64,000 bases of DNA. Source: Streptomyces lincolnensis. GTDB lineage: Bacteria > Actinomycetota > Actinomycetes > Streptomycetales > Streptomycetaceae. Location of the stretch: the NCBI RefSeq assembly GCF_021173675.1, contig NZ_JAIHON010000011.1, positions 124,001 through 188,000 on the forward strand. Direction: 5' to 3'. The position numbers and the translations under genes are program-made. The notes under the pieces were generated by a model that was not told the origin of the DNA, made no database searches, and saw only the letters and a program-made list of their open reading frames with translations. Below are positions 41,314 through 49,911 of this stretch, piece by piece. Within the stretch, counting starts at the first letter, position 1, and every line of letters starts with the position of its first letter.

Positions 41314-44300
41314 ATGCCATCCGCTGACAGATCCGCCCGGCGTCGGCTCCCGGCCGCCGTGGCACTGACGCTCGGCGCGGGCCTGCTGGCCGCACCGGCC
41401 GTCACGGCCCAGGCGGCCGACATGCCCCCGCCCACCGCCCGTTACACCTTCGACCAGGACGACCTGGCCTCCGGCCGGATCGCCGACAGCTCCGGCAACG
41501 GCCTGACGGCGAGTCTGGTGAACGGTTCCACCGCCCAGTCGGTCGCCGGCTCCGACGGAGGCAGGGCACTGGCCCTGCCGGGCGGGGCGTCCACCTCGAA
41601 CGGCGCCTACGTCCGACTCCCCCGCGAGATCCTCGCCGACGCGACCGACCTGACGGTCTCCGCCCGCGTGAAGTGGGGTGACGACAAGTCCGCCTGGCAG
41701 CGGATCTTCGATCTGGGCACCGACAACACCACGTACCTCTTCACCACCCCGTCCAACGGCAGCGTGCTGCGCACCGCCGTGACCACCGGGGGCGGCGGCG
41801 CGGAGGCACAGGTCAGCGGCTACGCGGCGCTCCCCGCCGACCAGTGGCGGACCGTCACCGTCACCCTCGACACCGCCGCCGGCCGGGTCACCACCTACCT
41901 CGACGGCGTGGCCGTCTCCTCCGCGCAGACCGCCGTCAAGGCCAAGGACCTGCTGGGCGCTTCGGCCACCGCCGCCGGGTACATCGGCAAGTCCTTCTGG
42001 CCGGACCCGCTGCTCAAGGGCGCGGTCGACGACTTCACCGTGTGGCACGCGGCGCTCAGCCCCGCGCAGGTGGCCGGTACGGTCACCGCCGTGCCCACCC
42101 TCCAGGAGCTCTCGAAGACGACCTTCGACGTCCGCACGACGACCGGCACCGCTCCGTCCCTGCCCGCCGCCGTCCGCGCCACGTTCTCCGACGGCTACGA
42201 CCGTGACACGCCGGTCACCTGGGACGCCGTGCCGTCCGACCGGTACGCCCGGCCGGGCACCTTCACGGTGGCGGGAACCGCGGCCGGCCGCGCGGTGCGG
42301 GCGACCGTCACCGTGGTCCGCGAGGGCCAGCTCACCGTCGACCTCGGCTCCGACACCGGCGCGTTCCACGGCGGCGCCTCCGGCACCCTCTACGGCGTGT
42401 ACGGACCGGACGTGCCCACCAACAACCTCATCGAGGGCATGGGCCTGCGCACCGTCTCCACCAAGGCGCAGGACGGCCCGCAGCACCCCGGTGCCGACGC
42501 GCTGGAGGTGGTCAAGCCGCTGGCCGACTCCACCGACGGTGACGTGTACATCTACATGACCGACATCCACCGCGGCTTCCCGTACCAGTGGCCGGGCGAC
42601 ACCCCCGAGGAGAAGCTCAAGCTCTACCGGGAGAAGATCGCCAAGCAGGTCGACCAGGTCCTGAAGCTGCCGAAGGAGTACCAGGACAACATCGTCTTCG
42701 TGCCGTTCAACGAGCCCGAGGGCAACATGTTCGGCACCGGCGAGTGGAGCTACGACAAGGTCAGCTGGCTCGACAAGCCGGACGCCTACTTCGCCGCCTG
42801 GGACGACTTCTACAAGCTCATCAAGAGCAGGATGCCCGAGGCCCGCATAGCCGGCCCCAACACCAGCGTCCTGTACGACCAGGTGAAGGGCTTCCTCACC
42901 CACACCCTGGCCGCCGGCACCCTCCCCGACGTCATCACCTGGCACGAGCTGAGCCACCCGGAGGCGGTGCGCGACAGCGTCGCCAAGTACCGGGCGTGGG
43001 AGAAGGACCTGTTCAAGGGCACCGACCGCGAGGGCACCCAACTCCCCGTCAACATCAACGAGTACGCCTTCAACTACCACACCTCGGTCCCCGGCCAGAT
43101 GATCCAGTGGGTCTCCGCGATCGAGGAGTCCAAGGTGGACGCCGACATCGCGTACTGGAACATCGACGGCAACCTCTCCGACTCCGCGGTGCAGTCCAAC
43201 CGCGGCAACGGCCAGTGGTGGCTGCTGAACGCGTACGCCTCGATGAGCGGCCACACGCTGAAGGTGACGCCGCCGTTCCCGGGCGAGAACTACACCATGC
43301 AGGGCGTCGCGACGCTGGACGAGAAGAAGAAGCAGTCCCGGCTGATCTTCGGCGGCTCCACCGGCAAGGGTCACATCACCTTCGCGGGCGTCCCGAAGAA
43401 GCTCTTCGGCGACCGCGTGCACGCCTGGGTGAAGGAGATCGACTGGAGCGGCCAGGTCGGTGACAACTCCGGCCCCAAGCTGCTCGCGGAGCAGAACCTG
43501 AAGGTCGGTGACGACGGCACGGTGGTCGTCGACTTCGGCGAGGGCGCACTGCCCGGGCTGAAGGAGTCCTCGGCCTACGAGATCGTCCTCAGCCCGGCCG
43601 GCGACGCGAAGGCCACGCAGTCCCCGCCCACGCGCCGGCAGGGTTCGTACGAGGCGGAGGACGCGGCCCACACCGGGTCCGGCTACTCCAAGAACGGCCC
43701 GGAGGGCTCGCCCCGTGACGTGTCGAAGTTCTACACCTCCGGCGGCTACGACGTGGGCGGCCTGCGCACCGGCTCCGACGTCACCCTCGACTTCACGGTG
43801 GACGTGCCCGAGGACGGCACCTACGACCTGAGCGTCTTCGCCAACTCCCTCAACACCTTCGACAAGGTGAAGGACCAGGGCCCGACCAACGTGTTCCTGC
43901 GGGTGGACGGCAAGGCGGACGGCGAGCAGGAGCTGTACCTGCCGCTCGGCTACAAGTGGGTGGTGTGGGACCACGCCGACACCAAGGTGAAGCTCACCAA
44001 GGGCAAGCACACCTTGACCCTGGCGGCGAGGAGCGCCGACGGGAAGCGCGTCACCCAGGGTGACGCCATCGTCGACCGTCTCACCCTCGCCCTGCCCTCG
44101 GCCTCGGCGAACACGCAGGTCTACGAGGGTGAGCTGGCCTGGCTGACCGGCGGGGCCCGTCCCGTCTACGACCTGCCGAAGCGGGCGGCCGGCGGATCGG
44201 GCGCGGCCCGGCTCGCCAAGGGCCAGACGGCCACGTTCTGGGTCTACTCACCCGCCGACCGCGAGGCCACCCTCAAGGTCGACACCCTCGGCGGATCGGG

Positions 44301-44964
44301 CGCCCGGCTCTCGGTCAACGGCCATGACGTGCTGCGCCTGGGCAAGGGCACGAGCGGCGTGGCGGTGTCCCTCTCGGGCGGCGTCAACAAGGTGACCCTG
44401 ACCGGGGGTTCCTCCCCCACCCTCGTCGACCGTCTCCGTGTCACGCCCACCGAGGGCGCGCTCCCGGCGCGGACGTACGAGGCGGGGGACGCCGCACTCG
44501 CCGGGTCGGCCACGCTCACCCCGCTGTCCCTGGCCACCGCCGGCACGGCCGTCACCGGCATCGGCGGCGACCCGGGCAACGGCAACACGGCCACCTTCAC
44601 CGTCACCGCCGACCGCGCCGGCCTGTACGCGCTGCGCGTGCGCTACTCCAACCCCGAGCAGGCCGAGGCCACCCACTACAACCCGGACCCGCTCGCCCGT
44701 CACGCCGACATCAGTGTCAACGGCGGCGAAGTGCGGCGCGTCGGCTTCCCGCACAGCTTCCACCAGAACAACTTCTGGGAGCTGACCGTCCCGGTCCAGT
44801 TGAAGAAGGGGCAGAACACGATCACCTTCCGCTCCGAGGAACTGCCCAACTTCGACGGCACCAGCTACGCCTCGGACACCTTCCCCGGCGTACCGCTCCG
44901 TTCCCGCTACGCGCCGCTGATCGACCGGATCGCCGTCGCGCCGTACGCGCGGGAGGTGCGATGA
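41314..44964 (+). CDS. Secreted multidomain glycoside hydrolase (LamG - Ig-like - clan-A-type catalytic domain - CBM modules)
   Basis: The 1216-residue protein has a signal peptide (about 1-35, ending VTAQAA). A LamG/concanavalin-like domain follows (40-235; ARYTFDQDDLASGRIADSSG), then a bacterial Ig-like Big_4 domain (250-345; TWDAVPSDRYARPGTFTVAG). A TIM-barrel-like catalytic domain spans about 350-700. Candidate acid/base E467 is in VPFNEPEG and candidate nucleophile E583 in NINEYAF, as in clan GH-A. Three CBM6/35-like beta modules follow (YEAEDAAHTGSGY, YEGELAWLTG, YEAGDAALAGS). ATG at 41314 follows GAGGA. The family number (GH39-like at best) and substrate are unresolved. It is divergent from lacI and flanked by operators 3 and 4. 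Confidence 0.85.
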   Translation: MPSADRSARRRLPAAVALTLGAGLLAAPAVTAQAADMPPPTARYTFDQDDLASGRIADSSGNGLTASLVNGSTAQSVAGSDGGRALALPGGASTSNGAYVRLPREILADATDLTVSARVKWGDDKSAWQRIFDLGTDNTTYLFTTPSNGSVLRTAVTTGGGGAEAQVSGYAALPADQWRTVTVTLDTAAGRVTTYLDGVAVSSAQTAVKAKDLLGASATAAGYIGKSFWPDPLLKGAVDDFTVWHAALSPAQVAGTVTAVPTLQELSKTTFDVRTTTGTAPSLPAAVRATFSDGYDRDTPVTWDAVPSDRYARPGTFTVAGTAAGRAVRATVTVVREGQLTVDLGSDTGAFHGGASGTLYGVYGPDVPTNNLIEGMGLRTVSTKAQDGPQHPGADALEVVKPLADSTDGDVYIYMTDIHRGFPYQWPGDTPEEKLKLYREKIAKQVDQVLKLPKEYQDNIVFVPFNEPEGNMFGTGEWSYDKVSWLDKPDAYFAAWDDFYKLIKSRMPEARIAGPNTSVLYDQVKGFLTHTLAAGTLPDVITWHELSHPEAVRDSVAKYRAWEKDLFKGTDREGTQLPVNINEYAFNYHTSVPGQMIQWVSAIEESKVDADIAYWNIDGNLSDSAVQSNRGNGQWWLLNAYASMSGHTLKVTPPFPGENYTMQGVATLDEKKKQSRLIFGGSTGKGHITFAGVPKKLFGDRVHAWVKEIDWSGQVGDNSGPKLLAEQNLKVGDDGTVVVDFGEGALPGLKESSAYEIVLSPAGDAKATQSPPTRRQGSYEAEDAAHTGSGYSKNGPEGSPRDVSKFYTSGGYDVGGLRTGSDVTLDFTVDVPEDGTYDLSVFANSLNTFDKVKDQGPTNVFLRVDGKADGEQELYLPLGYKWVVWDHADTKVKLTKGKHTLTLAARSADGKRVTQGDAIVDRLTLALPSASANTQVYEGELAWLTGGARPVYDLPKRAAGGSGAARLAKGQTATFWVYSPADREATLKVDTLGGSGARLSVNGHDVLRLGKGTSGVAVSLSGGVNKVTLTGGSSPTLVDRLRVTPTEGALPARTYEAGDAALAGSATLTPLSLATAGTAVTGIGGDPGNGNTATFTVTADRAGLYALRVRYSNPEQAEATHYNPDPLARHADISVNGGEVRRVGFPHSFHQNNFWELTVPVQLKKGQNTITFRSEELPNFDGTSYASDTFPGVPLRSRYAPLIDRIAVAPYAREVR

Positions 44965-44978
44965 GCTAGCGGTCGGTC

Positions 44979-45006
44979 GCCCGGGTCCGTCGCGGCGGAC
45001 CCGGGC
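44979..45006. terminator. Terminator hairpin after the glycoside hydrolase gene
   Basis: GCCCGGGTCCG and CGGACCCGGGC form a perfect 11-bp stem with a 6-base loop 15 bp after the stop codon. No T-run follows. It lies between convergent genes and could serve both. Confidence 0.75.
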
Positions 45007-45035
45007 GGCCCCGCGCCCGCGTTCAGTGGCCGCGT

Positions 45036-45665
45036 TCAGTGCCCGACGGGCGGCTCGAAGCAGCCGGTCTCCGGGTAGGGGCCGTTGGCCCGGGCCTCGA
45101 AATTGGTCTTCTGCACGAACGCCGTGACGCAGGCGTCGTCATGGACACGCAGCGCGACCCGCGTCCCCTCGGGCGTGACGTAGCCGTCGTTCTCCCAGCG
45201 CGGGGACATCGCCGCGACCGTGAGCGTCCCGCCGGTCCGCCTGCCGTCCCGGGTGACGCGCTCCTCCTCGTAGCCGAGCCGGAGCAGGGCGGTCCGCACC
45301 GACGCGGGGTCCCACGTCCGCTGCTTCCAGAGCCGTTCCAGTACGGGCCTGATACGGCCGGCCTCCCGCTCGGCGTCCTCCGCGTGGGCGGGGGTCATCT
45401 CGCCCGCCCGGCGGTAGGCGTTGTTCTCGTTGTAGTGCGGGGCCCCGTCACCGGCACCCGGCTCGACATACGGCGAGGCCCCCGCGGGAGCGGACGGCGA
45501 CGGGGACGAGGAGGACGAGGGCGAGGGCGCAGACGTGCCGGGAGTCGCTCCTGCCGCCTCGTCCGACGCGTGCAGCCGGCCGCAGGCGGTGAGGGTGAGC
45601 GCCGCTGTGAGGACGAGGACCACGGCGCCGAGAGGAACACGCCGGACGGACGGTGAGGTGGACAT
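45036..45665 (-). CDS. Hypothetical lipoprotein
   Basis: The 209-residue protein has a signal and lipobox LTLTAC (lipid Cys C28). A Ser/Pro-rich linker (about 40-62) follows, then a small domain with AEREAGRIRPVLERLWKQRTWDPASVRTALLRLGYEEERV. The end is RVALRVHDDACVTAFVQKTNFEARANGPYPETGCFEPPVGH. The two Cys near the end probably form a disulfide. I recognise it as a Streptomyces-type conserved lipoprotein without known function. It stands alone between the GH gene and the DUF4333 gene. Confidence 0.75.
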   Translation of the reverse strand: MSTSPSVRRVPLGAVVLVLTAALTLTACGRLHASDEAAGATPGTSAPSPSSSSSPSPSAPAGASPYVEPGAGDGAPHYNENNAYRRAGEMTPAHAEDAEREAGRIRPVLERLWKQRTWDPASVRTALLRLGYEEERVTRDGRRTGGTLTVAAMSPRWENDGYVTPEGTRVALRVHDDACVTAFVQKTNFEARANGPYPETGCFEPPVGH

Positions 45666-45698
45666 GCGCCGACTCTCTCATCACGGACGGCCCGAGGG

Positions 45699-46097
45699 TC
45701 AGCGTTCGAACGTCCAGTGGACCGTCGGTTCCGTCGGCTTTCCCTCGACCTCGACCTCGACCACGCTGACGGGGATCTCGATCCGCCCGTCGTCGCTGCG
45801 CGCCGTGCAGGTTTCCCGGGCGCCGACGACCGCCTTGAGGTGGGTCGGGCAGGACACGTCGTGGATCTTCCGGCCGACCCAGGGCAGTGGGTGGTACCAG
45901 CCCTGGATGCGGCTCTCGATGATCGTGCGGTGGACGGCGGGGTGGCCGTCGACTGTCACGTACAGCCCGCCCCGGATCCGCTCGACCCTGGTGTGCTGTC
46001 TGTCCTTGGAGGCGAGAGCGTGGGTGATCACGCCTCCGACGGCGGCCACGGCGATCGCGCCGCCGACCGCGCCGACGACAAACCCGCTGTGCCGCAT
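45699..46097 (-). CDS. DUF4333-type membrane-anchored protein
   Basis: A 132-residue protein with a single N-terminal hydrophobic helix (GFVVGAVGGAIAVAAVGGVITHAL), then an exported domain. DUF4333-like features are VSCPTHLKAVVGARETCTARSDDGRIEIPVSVVEVEV, with two Cys likely disulfide-linked. ATG at 46097 is used; the GTG one codon upstream, 7 bases after GGGAG, is an equal alternative. It lies 33 bp from the lipoprotein gene, so they may be co-transcribed. Function unknown. Confidence 0.72.
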   Translation of the reverse strand: MRHSGFVVGAVGGAIAVAAVGGVITHALASKDRQHTRVERIRGGLYVTVDGHPAVHRTIIESRIQGWYHPLPWVGRKIHDVSCPTHLKAVVGARETCTARSDDGRIEIPVSVVEVEVEGKPTEPTVHWTFER

Positions 46098-46284
46098 CAC
46101 GTACTCCCAGGAAGCAGGCCTTGAGAACCCTAAGAACCCAAGGGGGGCGGAACGCCTGCTCCAGCCTCCCCCGCGCACCCCTCCGCCCGCCTCGGCCATA
46201 CGGCCATACGCCCGCGCGGGGGCGGCCCACTCCCTCGGCCGATCGACCGATCCCGCCGCCGACGGCCCGGCATACCGTGATCGC

Positions 46285-47445
46285 ATGAGAACCGCCTCCA
46301 CCCGTGGCTGCGCCTGGGGCTTCGCCGTCGGCGCCCTGCTCATGGCGTCCGCCGCCGACGTGGCCGCCGCGACCGAATCCCGCGGCTCGACGGAGGCGAC
46401 CGCGATCGTGCTCTCCACGGGTCTCGCGGCCGTGCTGTGGCCGGTCCGGCGAGCACCGCGGTGGCTCACCGTGCCGCTGCGCACCGCGGTCCCGGCAGTC
46501 GCCTCGGCGGCCTACACGCTGGCCTCGATCTCGATGGGCCGGCATGCCCCCTTCGGCCCGGGCGAAGTACTGGTCCTGCTGTGCCTGCTGTTCGTCGCGG
46601 TACGGCACTGCCCGCCCCGGTGGGCCCTGGCCTGCGCGGTCCTGGACGGCGCCGCCCTGCTCGCCACACCGGTCCGCCTCTTCGGGGTGACCGCGGAGGA
46701 GACACAGGCCCTGATGCTGGCGGGCCTGGTCCTGGTCGGCCTCACCGCGGGCCTCGCGGGCTACCTGCGGTCCCTGGACTACCGACGCGCCGTGGCCGTC
46801 ACCGAGACGCGCCGCTCCGAGCGCCTCGCCATCGCCGCCGACCTGCATGACTTCGTGGCCCACCACGTCACCGGGATCCTGGTGCAGACGCAGGTGGCCC
46901 GCATGATGGCCGCCGACCGGCCGGGCGAGCTCGACCCGGTCCTCTCGACCATCGAACGCGCCGCCACCGAGGCGCTGGCCTCGATGCGCCGCACGGTCGG
47001 CGTGCTGCGCGACACCGGGACGGAGCCGGGCGGCCGCCGGCCGGCCGGCGACCTGGCGGGCATCGGCGAGCTCATCGACGGCTTCGCGGTCCCGGGGCAG
47101 CGGGTCACCCTGCGCCGCGATCCCGCCGTACCGGACGACCTGCCGCACGAGGTGCAGGCCGCCGCCTTCCGGGTCGTCCAGGAGGCGCTGACCAACGTAC
47201 GGCGGCACGCGGCCGACGCCACCGAGGTCACCGTCGACCTGCGGTGCGACGGCCGCCGCCTGCACGTCGCCGTGACCGACAACGGCCGCGGCGGCACCCA
47301 GCTCCCCGACGCCGCCCGCGGCGGTGGCTTCGGCCTGGTCGGCCTCAAGGAGCGGGTGAGCGCCCTGAACGGCGATCTGCGCTGCGGCGCCCGCCCCGAG
47401 CACGGCTGGAACGTCCGGGCGGTCTTCCCGTTGCGGCTGCCGTGA
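46285..47445 (+). CDS. Sensor histidine kinase (HisKA_3/NarL-type), orphan
   Basis: The 386-residue kinase has about four to six hydrophobic helices (residues 10-165), the dimerisation/phospho-acceptor helix SERLAIAADLHDFVAHHVTGILVQTQ with H188, and an HATPase_c domain (LPHEVQAAAFRVVQEALTNVRRHA, DNGRGG, GFGLVGLKERVSAL). ATG at 46285 is chosen for the first Met before the membrane region. Usually such kinases are paired with a LuxR-type response regulator gene; none is present on either side, so it is an orphan or its partner lies elsewhere. Confidence 0.88.
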   Translation: MRTASTRGCAWGFAVGALLMASAADVAAATESRGSTEATAIVLSTGLAAVLWPVRRAPRWLTVPLRTAVPAVASAAYTLASISMGRHAPFGPGEVLVLLCLLFVAVRHCPPRWALACAVLDGAALLATPVRLFGVTAEETQALMLAGLVLVGLTAGLAGYLRSLDYRRAVAVTETRRSERLAIAADLHDFVAHHVTGILVQTQVARMMAADRPGELDPVLSTIERAATEALASMRRTVGVLRDTGTEPGGRRPAGDLAGIGELIDGFAVPGQRVTLRRDPAVPDDLPHEVQAAAFRVVQEALTNVRRHAADATEVTVDLRCDGRRLHVAVTDNGRGGTQLPDAARGGGFGLVGLKERVSALNGDLRCGARPEHGWNVRAVFPLRLP

Positions 47446-47563
47446 AGCCTTTGTGCAGGGCCGATAGAGCTTCAACTCTCAAGATTCCCTTACGGTGCGG
47501 CGCCTGTGACAGTGGAGACAAGGGGAGACCACACAACGCCAAGCCAAGCCATTTGGACACGAG

Positions 47564-47827
47564 TTGACGCACAACCAACACTCCCGCACCGCCATGGGCA
47601 CGATCCTGGTCCCCGTCCTCGTGGGAACCCTGACCCTCGGCGCCGCCGTGATCCCCACCCTGACCTCCTATGCCGGCGCACCGGACACCGGCGGCCGGGG
47701 CGACTACATCCAGCCGACCGTCTCGGTGCAGCGGGAACAGCAGCGCCCCCTTCCCGCACCGTCCCCGCTGCCGGCCCCGTCCGCTCCGACGGGACTCGAC
47801 GCCGACCCTCCCGTCCCGGGTTCCTGA
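47564..47827 (+). CDS. Small hypothetical secreted/membrane protein
   Basis: An 87-residue frame with one hydrophobic segment (MGTILVPVLVGTLTLGAAVIPTLTSYAGA) followed by a Pro-rich tail (REQQRPLPAPSPLPAP). TTG at 47564 gives the longest form; ATG at 47594 is an alternative with no clear RBS. Codon use is typical of the neighbours. It resembles small Streptomyces proteins of unknown function near two-component genes, but I cannot assign a family. Confidence 0.5.
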   Translation: MTHNQHSRTAMGTILVPVLVGTLTLGAAVIPTLTSYAGAPDTGGRGDYIQPTVSVQREQQRPLPAPSPLPAPSAPTGLDADPPVPGS

Positions 47828-47903
47828 CGGACCGCGGCACCGGACGCCCCCGGTCACCGGCCGTGCAACCCCCTCGCAACCTCGCTCCTGCTGCACTCGT
47901 CCC

Positions 47904-48287
47904 ATGGCCGAAGAACCCACGTACGCCCCCGTCGACGAGGTCCCCCGCGTCGAGCTCACCCCCGCGGCCGCCGAACTCCTCAGACGACTGCGGGAGACGC
48001 ACGGCCCCCTGATGTTCCACCAGTCCGGCGGCTGCTGCGACGGCAGCGCCCCCATGTGCTACCCGGCCGGCGAGTTCCGGACCGGCGGCTCCGACGTCCT
48101 GCTCGCGGAGCTGGAGGTCGCGGGGGTGGAGGAGCCGGTGACGTTCTGGATGTCGCGCAGCCAGTACGAGGCGTGGAGCCACACCCGGCTGATCGTCGAC
48201 GTCGTCGAGGGCCGGGGCAGCGGTTTCTCCCTGGAGGCACCCGAGGGGGTGCGTTTCCTCACCCGTTCGCGGGTCGTCGGCGCCTAG
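47904..48287 (+). CDS. DUF779 family protein
   Basis: The 127-residue protein contains LTPAAAELLRRLRETHGPLMFHQSGGCCDGSAPMCYP, the family mark with a Cys pair and a further Cys, then MSRSQYEAWSHTRLIVDVVEGRGSGFSLEAPEGVRFLTRSR. The family often accompanies aldehyde dehydrogenase genes; none is next to it here. The Cys cluster suggests metal binding or a thiol role, which is inference. ATG at 47904 is the only reasonable start. Confidence 0.82.
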   Translation: MAEEPTYAPVDEVPRVELTPAAAELLRRLRETHGPLMFHQSGGCCDGSAPMCYPAGEFRTGGSDVLLAELEVAGVEEPVTFWMSRSQYEAWSHTRLIVDVVEGRGSGFSLEAPEGVRFLTRSRVVGA

Positions 48288-48363
48288 ACACCGCGCCGGT
48301 CACGACACTCTGGTGCACTTCCCCTGAGTCCTGGGACAGTCGACGAGACATCAGGGGGGATCT

Positions 48364-49602
48364 GTGACACACCGTCAAAGACAGGGCAGAGCAGGCAGAA
48401 CGGCACTGACGTTAGCCGCGGTACTCGGCACGCTGGCCGGTGCGGCCCTGGTGGGGGCGGCACCGGCCGGCGCCGTGTCGAGCCGGGTGACGCTCGCGCC
48501 GGGCGTCGCCTACGAGCGGTTCGACATCCGGGCGGCCAGGGGTGTCACCCGCGCCCACGTCATCAGCGTCGACCTGCGCAAGCCGGGCGTACGGCTGGAT
48601 CTGCTGTACCCGGGGAAGGTGGCCTCCCGGTCCACCGTCTCCGCCATGGCCGACGCGGCCGGTGCCGTGGCCGGGGTCAACGGCGACTTCTTCAACATCA
48701 GTGAGACGCAGCACCCGGGCGTCGAGGCGACCGGCGCGAGTGTGGGCCCGGCCATCGCTCAAGGCCGGGTCCTCAAGGGGGCGGTGCCGAACGGCCAGCG
48801 CTTCGGCCCCGCGCTGCCGCCGGGCACGAGCACCGAGGACGTCATCGGCGTCGGTGTCGACCGCAGGGCCCGCCTGGACGCTCTGGCCCTGGACGGTTCG
48901 ATCCGCACGCCCGTGGGACGGCTGCCGCTCGGCGGGCTCAACCAGTACGCACTGCCGGAGGGTTCCATCGGCGCCTTCACCTCCGACTGGGGCTCCGCCT
49001 CCCGGGTGCGGGCCACCTGCGGCACGGACACGGACCGGGCGGCGCCGTGCAGCACGGACACCTACGAGGTGACGGTCCGCCGCAACAAGGTCGTGTCGAT
49101 GTCCGACATCCCCGGCGGGGGTCCCATCGCCGCGGGCACCACGGTCCTGGTCGGCCGGGAGGAGGGCGCGCGGCAGTTGCGGAAGTTCTTCACGGGCGAG
49201 CCGGTGAAGGTGGTGCGCCGGCTGGTGGCGTCGGCGTCCCGGGTGCCGTACCGGTTCGCGCTCGGCGGCTATCCGGTCCTCAGGGGCGGCAGGCCGCTGC
49301 CCGGTCTGGACGCCACGATCTCGGCGGTGCGCACCGCGGTGGGTGTCGCGGACGGCGGGCGGCGTCTGCTGCTGCTCGCGGTGGACGGCTCGCCCGCGTA
49401 CCGGTCCGGTCTGACGATCGCCGAAGTGGCGTCGACCATGCGGGAGTTGGGCTCCGTGGACGCCTTCAGCCTGGACGGCGGCGGCTCCTCTGCCCTGGTC
49501 GCCCGCGCACCGGGCGCGAGCGGGGTCACCGTGCGCAACAACCCGAGCGCCGGGGCCGAACGCCCCGTCCCGAACGGGATCGGGGTGTTCGTGACCCGCT
49601 GA
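48364..49602 (+). CDS. Secreted phosphodiester glycosidase family (NAGPA-like) protein
   Basis: The 412-residue protein has a signal peptide (about 1-37, ending APAGAV). The NAGPA/DUF2233 domain shows VAGVNGDFFNISETQHPGVEATG, RVPYRFALGGYPVLRGGRPLPGL, LLLLAVDGSPAYRSGLTIAE and the hallmark DAFSLDGGGSSALVAR. Relatives cleave GlcNAc-1-phosphodiester bonds, and bacterial ones likely act on cell-wall glycopolymers. GTG at 48364 follows GGGGGGA. It is convergent with the small membrane protein gene, with only 3 bp between stops, and no terminator is seen. Confidence 0.87.
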   Translation: MTHRQRQGRAGRTALTLAAVLGTLAGAALVGAAPAGAVSSRVTLAPGVAYERFDIRAARGVTRAHVISVDLRKPGVRLDLLYPGKVASRSTVSAMADAAGAVAGVNGDFFNISETQHPGVEATGASVGPAIAQGRVLKGAVPNGQRFGPALPPGTSTEDVIGVGVDRRARLDALALDGSIRTPVGRLPLGGLNQYALPEGSIGAFTSDWGSASRVRATCGTDTDRAAPCSTDTYEVTVRRNKVVSMSDIPGGGPIAAGTTVLVGREEGARQLRKFFTGEPVKVVRRLVASASRVPYRFALGGYPVLRGGRPLPGLDATISAVRTAVGVADGGRRLLLLAVDGSPAYRSGLTIAEVASTMRELGSVDAFSLDGGGSSALVARAPGASGVTVRNNPSAGAERPVPNGIGVFVTR

Positions 49603-49605
49603 CGC

Positions 49606-49800
49606 TCACGGTCTGAGGCTGCTGACGATGTCCGCGGTGGCCGTGAGGCCGCCACTGATGGTGGGCGCGATGCTGGTGCTCGCCAGATAGAAGCCGAGCA
49701 GCATGCACACCATCGCGTGGGAGAACTTCAGTCCGCCGCTGCGCAGGAAGACCACCGCCAGGATCACCAGCAGCAGCACCACAGAGATGGAAACGGCCAT
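49606..49800 (-). CDS. Small conserved membrane protein
   Basis: A 64-residue protein with two hydrophobic segments: VSISVVLLLVILAVVFLRSGG and HAMVCMLLGFYLAST. The tail is SGGLTATADIVSSLRP. ATG at 49800 is chosen because GGAGGAG lies 8 bases upstream. I recall similar small proteins as conserved in Streptomyces, near conjugation/transfer functions in some cases; no such genes are here. Function unknown. Confidence 0.7.
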   Translation of the reverse strand: MAVSISVVLLLVILAVVFLRSGGLKFSHAMVCMLLGFYLASTSIAPTISGGLTATADIVSSLRP

Positions 49801-49911
49801 TGTCGACTCCTCCGCCACGCCGCTTCGCCCTTTTCACGACGTTCGGCCGCAAGTGTGGCGTAGCGGAGGGTTCGTCCGTGCGGATGAGCTGTCCGCCGAA
49901 CGTGTGGTGTC

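Noticed and set aside
41119..44010. 963-residue open frame on the minus strand
   Set aside because: Antisense shadow of the secreted glycoside hydrolase; composition is a mirrored high-GC pattern (Val/Gly/His/Arg) without motifs.
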